Origin: Enoplolaimus lenunculus
Taxonomy: Eukaryota > Nematoda > Enoplea > Enoplida > Thoracostomopsidae
NCBI GenBank assembly: GCA_030248215.1
Contig: JASANG010001532.1
Coordinates: 1-64,000, forward strand
Reading direction: 5' to 3'
Length of the DNA: 64,000 nt
Part shown: positions 59,654 through 64,000 of the stretch, in pieces
Layout: every line of letters starts with the position of its first letter
Numbering within the stretch: position 1 is the first letter of the stretch
Translations under genes and position numbers: made by a program
The notes under the pieces: model-generated
Told to the model about the DNA's origin: nothing
Databases searched by the model: none
Seen by the model: the letters and a program-made list of their open reading frames with translations, nothing else

Positions 59654-60015
59654 CAGGATACAACCGGAGGTCTGCCTCCGGGTCCGGCAGAAAACAGCGT
59701 ACGGTTCCGGCTTCGGTAGAATTTTTGCCGAAGGTTCTGACAACTTCGGTAGGAAAATTTTGCATAATTTTGAAATTTATCTGTTTGGCGCGTTTCGTTT
59801 TACTTTAGTCACAATTTTCCGAAAAGAATTTTCGAAATTTCGCAGAAAATTAGAGTAAAATCAAACAACTTATTAACAACGTATTGCAGATATTGGCTAA
59901 AACTAACTAATTGACCAACATTTTTACTACCTAATTTCGCCTCACCTCTGGGTCCGGCAAGTTTCGTTGATTTCCGGCTCCGGTTCCGGTATTTTTCACC
60001 TCCGGTTGCACCTTG
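59654..60015. mobile_element. hAT-like MITE, CAGGGTGCAACCGG family (variant), perfect target duplication
   Basis: Starts CAGGATACAACCGGAGG, ends CCTCCGGTTGCACCTTG. Perfect 8-bp flanks CTAGAGAT (59646-59653 and 60016-60023). Closely related to 1537-1887. Confidence 0.93.
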
Positions 60016-60099
60016 CTAGAGATCAATTGAAAAAAACGCCATTGGGTTCAAAATCAAAGGTTTTTGAGGAGTTTGAGTACAGAAACATGCGTAATGGAG

Positions 60100-60250
60100 T
60101 GGTTCATTCAACACAGTTTTTGCCATATACCCTACCCTACTTCTGTACGAATTTCGAGATCTGCAATTGCTAGAATTCGTCAGTTTGAAAACTTATCGCT
60201 AATTGTCTCGTGATTTGTTGTGCTATTACGCATTTGAAGATTATGGGCAT
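60100..60250. mobile_element. Partial MITE, TATTCTCAAATGTG family
   Basis: CTACTTCTGTACGAATTTCG, AATTCGTCAGTTTGAAAAC and TATTACGCATTTGAAGATTA match the right half of 50964-51180. Confidence 0.55.
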
Positions 60251-61599
60251 AGATTCGAAATATACTGGTTTTACATTTAAAATTCGCCGTCAGCTTATTC
60301 AGGACTTTTGTTTCCGTTGCATACAAATTGTCCAGCATAGTTCCGTCCGACACCATGGATCAAGCAAAAATTCATTACGTTTTATTTATTTCTTATGATC
60401 CATGAAATGTTTTTTTACTGTTTGTAGTGTCTTTAATATATTCAATTTCCACTATATTTTTCCGAAATATATTAAACGCGACCTATACAACGACGCATAA
60501 ATAGGTGGTTATGAATGCGTATAAAGTTTCTAAAATTGCACTTGCATGCATATGAAATAGTGCACACTGTACGGGTGTGTGTTCGTATTTTGCAAAATAT
60601 GTTATAGTCGAAAGTTACGCACGACACAAATTTGTATCTTTTCTATTGGTTTGTCTACATATTTTTTCAATGTGTGAAACGTTTTTCGCAGTTTTTTTCT
60701 GTAATGAGAAAAGCGAATGAGCCCAAGTGGCTAGGGTCAATAACAGGGCCGGCCTTAAAATGGTTGGGCCTCAACAAACAAGTTCTAAGGGGACCCAACC
60801 TCTGATTTTATTTCCACCTTTCGACATAAAACTTGAATGGACCCAAAGTCCAGAGGTAAACCCCTGCGTTCATCCGTAAACGTTTTGCCCCCGGAATGTT
60901 GAGCATGCCACGGGTCAGTAGATTGTTGCATAGTTTTTTTATCCTGCTAAGAAATTACCGACAAAATTACCAATTAATTGCAGCCACCGGCAAATTATGA
61001 TCAGCATATTTCTATACCTAAAGATCTAGCTAAAATTATATTTGTCTAGCTTAATCAAATTATGCTAATCTTGCATTAAGCGTTAATTTATTGAATAAAG
61101 TGATGAGACGTCTGTTTGTAAACTGTTTTAAATTTTATCGAGTTTTAACGCAATCTGAATGAAATATAGCCGTCTTAGCTTATAGCCTTCGATTAATAAG
61201 CTGCAGGGGTGGATACAGCGGGACGCGAAGGCGGCATCCGCTATTTTAGTTATAAATTTTTTGTGATAAAATTGTAAAGGTCCCTTCACAATGTCTTCAA
61301 TGTCTTGCAAGTTTTTACTTTGGTGCAAGTTCATGCAATATTGTTTAAATCTGTTGAGGTGCTGTTAGTGCGCCTAAAATTTCGCCTTTGGCGATTGAGA
61401 ATTTAGCGTTTAATTTGTTCCATTTGAGATAGGCCAAACTATTTTTGTATCCATTTTTAATTCCTGGTTGTTTGGACATACAGTTTTTATAATTTCCCCA
61501 AACAAACCAACAATCAAAGCTAAATATTTGTGTATTTTATACTTTTCCATAAAAATGCGCCTGGATTTTTCTGTGACTCGAAACTTACTTCTTAGTTCT
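60251..61599. other. Spacer, no gene seen
   Basis: AT-rich. AGGGCCGGCCTTAAAATGG at 60745 resembles one end of a known type of hAT terminal repeat but no partner is visible. Confidence 0.4.
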
Positions 61600-61816
61600 A
61601 TCTGACTCTTGGGAGTCAAATTGACTCTCTCCGAAATAGGCTTTTCAGCACTACACAAACTGAGTCAAGTTCTACTCCGCCAGAGTCAAATTCGACTCAC
61701 TGAGCGACTCGGGTGAGTCGAATTAGATTCTGGCGGGGTTGAAGTTGACTCAGTTTGTGTAGTCAGGAAAAGTAAGTTTCGGACAGAGTCAATTTGACTC
61801 ACAATTTTTTGCAGTG
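61600..61816. mobile_element. Palindromic MITE with TGACTC/GAGTCA sites, copy 1 (left end worn)
   Basis: GAGTCAAATTGACTCTCTCC on the left, GACAGAGTCAATTTGACTCA and TTTTTTGCAGTG on the right. The whole element folds on itself around the AGCGACTCGGGTGAGT centre. Confidence 0.83.
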
Positions 61817-61947
61817 GGGGTAAACTACGTTTAGGGATCGGTCATACCAGCAGACCGACGTAAAGTTACAATTTTGTATTCGTAACTATCACTAAAACGG
61901 CGTTTGGCTTATCGCTGGCTTCGCTCTTGAATATTCGTTCATTATAT

Positions 61948-62156
61948 ACACTGCAAAAAATGGTGAGTCAATTTGACTCTCTCCGAAATAGGCTCTACGG
62001 GACTACACAAATTGAGTCAAATTGGACTCAGCCAGAGTCAATTCGACTCACAGAGTCGCACGTTTGACTCTGGCCGAGTCGAATTTGACTCAGTTTTGTA
62101 GTCCAGTAGGGCCTATTTCGGAAGAGAGTCAATTTGACTCACCATTTTTTGCAGTG
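61948..62156. mobile_element. Palindromic MITE with TGACTC/GAGTCA sites, copy 2, complete
   Basis: Starts CACTGCAAAAAATGGTGAGT, ends ACTCACCATTTTTTGCAGTG; the two halves are near-perfect inverse complements over about 100 bases each. GAGTCAATTTGACTC occurs near both ends. Confidence 0.93.
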
Positions 62157-62942
62157 TATTGCGTTGGTTGAAAGTTAGAATTGAACTGAATGTATGGTAT
62201 TGTAGTCATATTTCGAGTTGTTAAAACGTCTCAATGTCCGTAAGCGTTATTTTTAGCGAAATCCTGAGAGAGATTGAGGGTCGTATACAACGGATCTAGA
62301 GTGGATATAACTTGTTTTAAAATTCCTGAACACAAGCATAAAAGTCACTTTTATCAGGCTGAACGCAGATAGAAGAACCTACTGAATCCTCGATTTCAAC
62401 TCGTTTACTGCGTTCAATCGCGAAAAACTTAAACAACAAAATCCTTGCGTTGTTGTAAAGCTTGTAAGTTTGTATTACTTTTAATACTACAAATCTACAG
62501 TATATATTCAATATTCACCAAAGAAAGAGTATGCTTGACTCTTGTGAAAAATTATTCAACCCTTGTTTGAACGGAAAAAATGAATAAATGGAAATATAAA
62601 TGAGTAGCGTTAAAAAGGTTACGCTTTCAAGCGTGATTCACAATTTTAAAACAGAGAATGTGGCTTAAAATAGGTTATTGTTTCCGAATGATGACCGTTT
62701 AAGGACGGACGAATCCTGGGGGGTGGAATCGGTGCATCGCTCCTACCAGTCGTGTCGTGTTGAAGTTTCAACCGCTGTAAAAAGGGCAGTGACAAGGGAA
62801 AAAACACACAAGCTTAAAAAGCACCGTTCTTAGCGGTATTGAAACATTCAAGAAACCCTTTAAAAATTATAACATTTTTAACCGAAAAAATAGTCTTTCA
62901 CACTGGAAACCTTTGATTCGCTTCCATTTTTGGCCATAACAG

Positions 62943-63090
62943 GGCCGGAACAGTAGTCTAAGTATATTTTTAAGCCTAATCTCAAGCCTACGCCTAAGCC
63001 TAAGCCTAAGCAAAAAAGTTAGTATAAAGCTTAAACGGACTTTATGACAGCCCCGCAGAAAAACGATCCAGCCGTGTTCTATACATGGCC
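62943..63090 (-). mobile_element. GGCCCATGT-superfamily MITE (GTATAGAAC type)
   Basis: Ends CCGTGTTCTATACATGGCC; left end shortened to GGCCGGAACAGTAGTCTAAG. Core CGCCTAAGCCTAAGCCTAAG. Same family as 30412-30719, inverted. Confidence 0.75.
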
Positions 63091-63224
63091 CATTTTATAA
63101 AACTACTGTCTGCTGTTTTGTTGTTAAAGTTTTCAAAAAATTTAACACAGTTTTAAAATGTTGTTTTCAATTTCAATTTGCAAAGTTTAAATTTGACCGT
63201 TTTTTATCGCGTTCAACCGTTGTA

Positions 63225-63396
63225 CTGTACTGACCCGAATAAGAAGGAGGGCAATAAGAAGGGTCCCTGTTTTGAGTCCCGATCAATAAGAGTCCGTATC
63301 CCTACAAACAGTCCGTAAGCGAATAACAAGGGGGGCTCCGTCTGGAGAGGCCAAATAAATATCAGCCCCTCCTCTTATTCGCGGGTCACCATACAG
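63225..63396. mobile_element. MITE, CTGTAGTGACCCGAATAAGAGG family, short copy
   Basis: Left CTGTACTGACCCGAATAAGA, right CCTCTTATTCGCGGGTCACC then ATACAG. Holds CAATAAGAGTCCGTATCCCT as in 42271-42684, about 240 bases shorter. Confidence 0.85.
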
Positions 63397-63591
63397 TACT
63401 ATCGTTTATTTGTACACACAAAGAAAAACTGTTCAGTACAAATTATTATATGGCAGGAATTATGCCTATATTCCAGCTTAAAATTAAAACTCATTTCGTT
63501 CAAGAACGAATTCCATTTTTACGTCAAATTCAGCTGCAATTTTAGTTTAAAGTTAATTCGCATTGAGGATGCTTGTTTTTGCATGTCTACA

Positions 63592-63803
63592 CACTGCAAA
63601 AAATGGTGAGTCAGATTGACTCTCTCTGAAATAGGCTTTACGGGACTACTTACACAAACTGAGTGAAATTCGACTACGCCAGACTGAAATTCGACTCACT
63701 GAGTCGCGCATTTGACTCTAGCGGAGTCGAATTTGACTCAGTTTGTGTAGTCCCGTGGAGCCTATTTCGGAGAGAGTCAGATTGACTCACTATTTTTGCA
63801 GTG
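63592..63803. mobile_element. Palindromic MITE with TGACTC/GAGTCA sites, copy 3
   Basis: Starts CACTGCAAAAAATGGTGAGT, ends TTGACTCACTATTTTTGCAG plus TG. Same structure as copy 2 with scattered differences. Confidence 0.92.
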
Positions 63804-63954
63804 CAGTCATTGAGGTTCGTTTGAAATTAAAATAATGGCTTGTCATTAAACTTGGCATTTGGCTATTTTGAATACAGTCAATTTGTTAGTGTTTTTAATA
63901 ATTCCGCTGTGTTTTTAGAAACAGGGCATATGTTTATATTTAGAGCAGGTGCAC

Positions 63955-64000
63955 AACACTAAGCTTAATTGCCGACCTAAACGTGTACGTAAATCTAAGC
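63955..64000. mobile_element. TTAGGC-like core running off the window
   Basis: ACACTAAGCTTAATTGCCGA then CTAAACGTGTACGTAAATCT; decayed CTAAGC words up to the last base. Probably the start of another element of this type. Confidence 0.3.

Noticed and set aside
1-64000. Retrotransposons or virus-derived elements
   Set aside because: No reverse transcriptase, integrase, protease, capsid or envelope motif in any long frame, and no long terminal repeat pair; the repeats all look like short DNA transposons, SINE-like pieces or tandem arrays.

Overview
The window looks like nuclear DNA of an invertebrate animal, most probably a nematode. The reasons are spliced genes with GT-AG introns, AT-rich spacers, dense short inverted-repeat transposons, and a mec-8-type RNA-binding protein with two RRM domains. 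Many repeats also carry TTAGGC, the nematode telomere motif. The nematode placement is an inference; no rRNA or mitochondrial marker is present.

Two genes can be assembled exon by exon, both on the + strand. NOP53 (2831-8292, ten exons, 477 codons plus stop) is a ribosome-biogenesis factor whose length almost equals the human protein. A mec-8/RBPMS/couch potato orthologue (33436-50283, ten exons, 747 codons plus stop) is an RNA-binding splicing regulator. Its two RRMs are separated by a very long Gln/Ala/Ser/Asn-rich linker. In both genes every junction has GT-AG borders and matching phase. The two genes show no functional link beyond being neighbours.

The remaining sequence is mainly non-autonomous DNA transposons (MITEs). 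I see no reverse transcriptase, transposase or capsid reading frame. By terminal repeats and target duplications they fall into: (1) a GGCCCATGT-ended superfamily with telomere-like TTAGGC cores and 8-bp duplications, at least ten copies; (2) CAGGG-, CAGTGGCGG- and CAGGGTGCAACCGG-ended hAT-like families, several with perfect 8-bp duplications; (3) a TTAA-flanked piggyBac-like MITE, two copies, carrying a tRNA-like segment with A and B boxes; (4) near-perfect palindromes full of TGAGTCA sites, three copies near the right end; (5) further unclassified inverted-repeat families. Tandem arrays include a 29-bp minisatellite of 21 units, a roughly 39-bp C-rich minisatellite, GTT microsatellites and an AT microsatellite in the mec-8 3' UTR.

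Layout: 1-2830 upstream spacer; 2831-8292 NOP53, with a nested MITE pair in intron 7; 8293-33435 repeat-rich intergenic region with a few unrecognised exon-like fragments (12654-13449 and 26606-26853 are the best); 33436-50283 mec-8, with MITE-filled introns and an unexplained terminal-exon-like ORF in intron 4; 50284-64000 repeat-rich downstream spacer.
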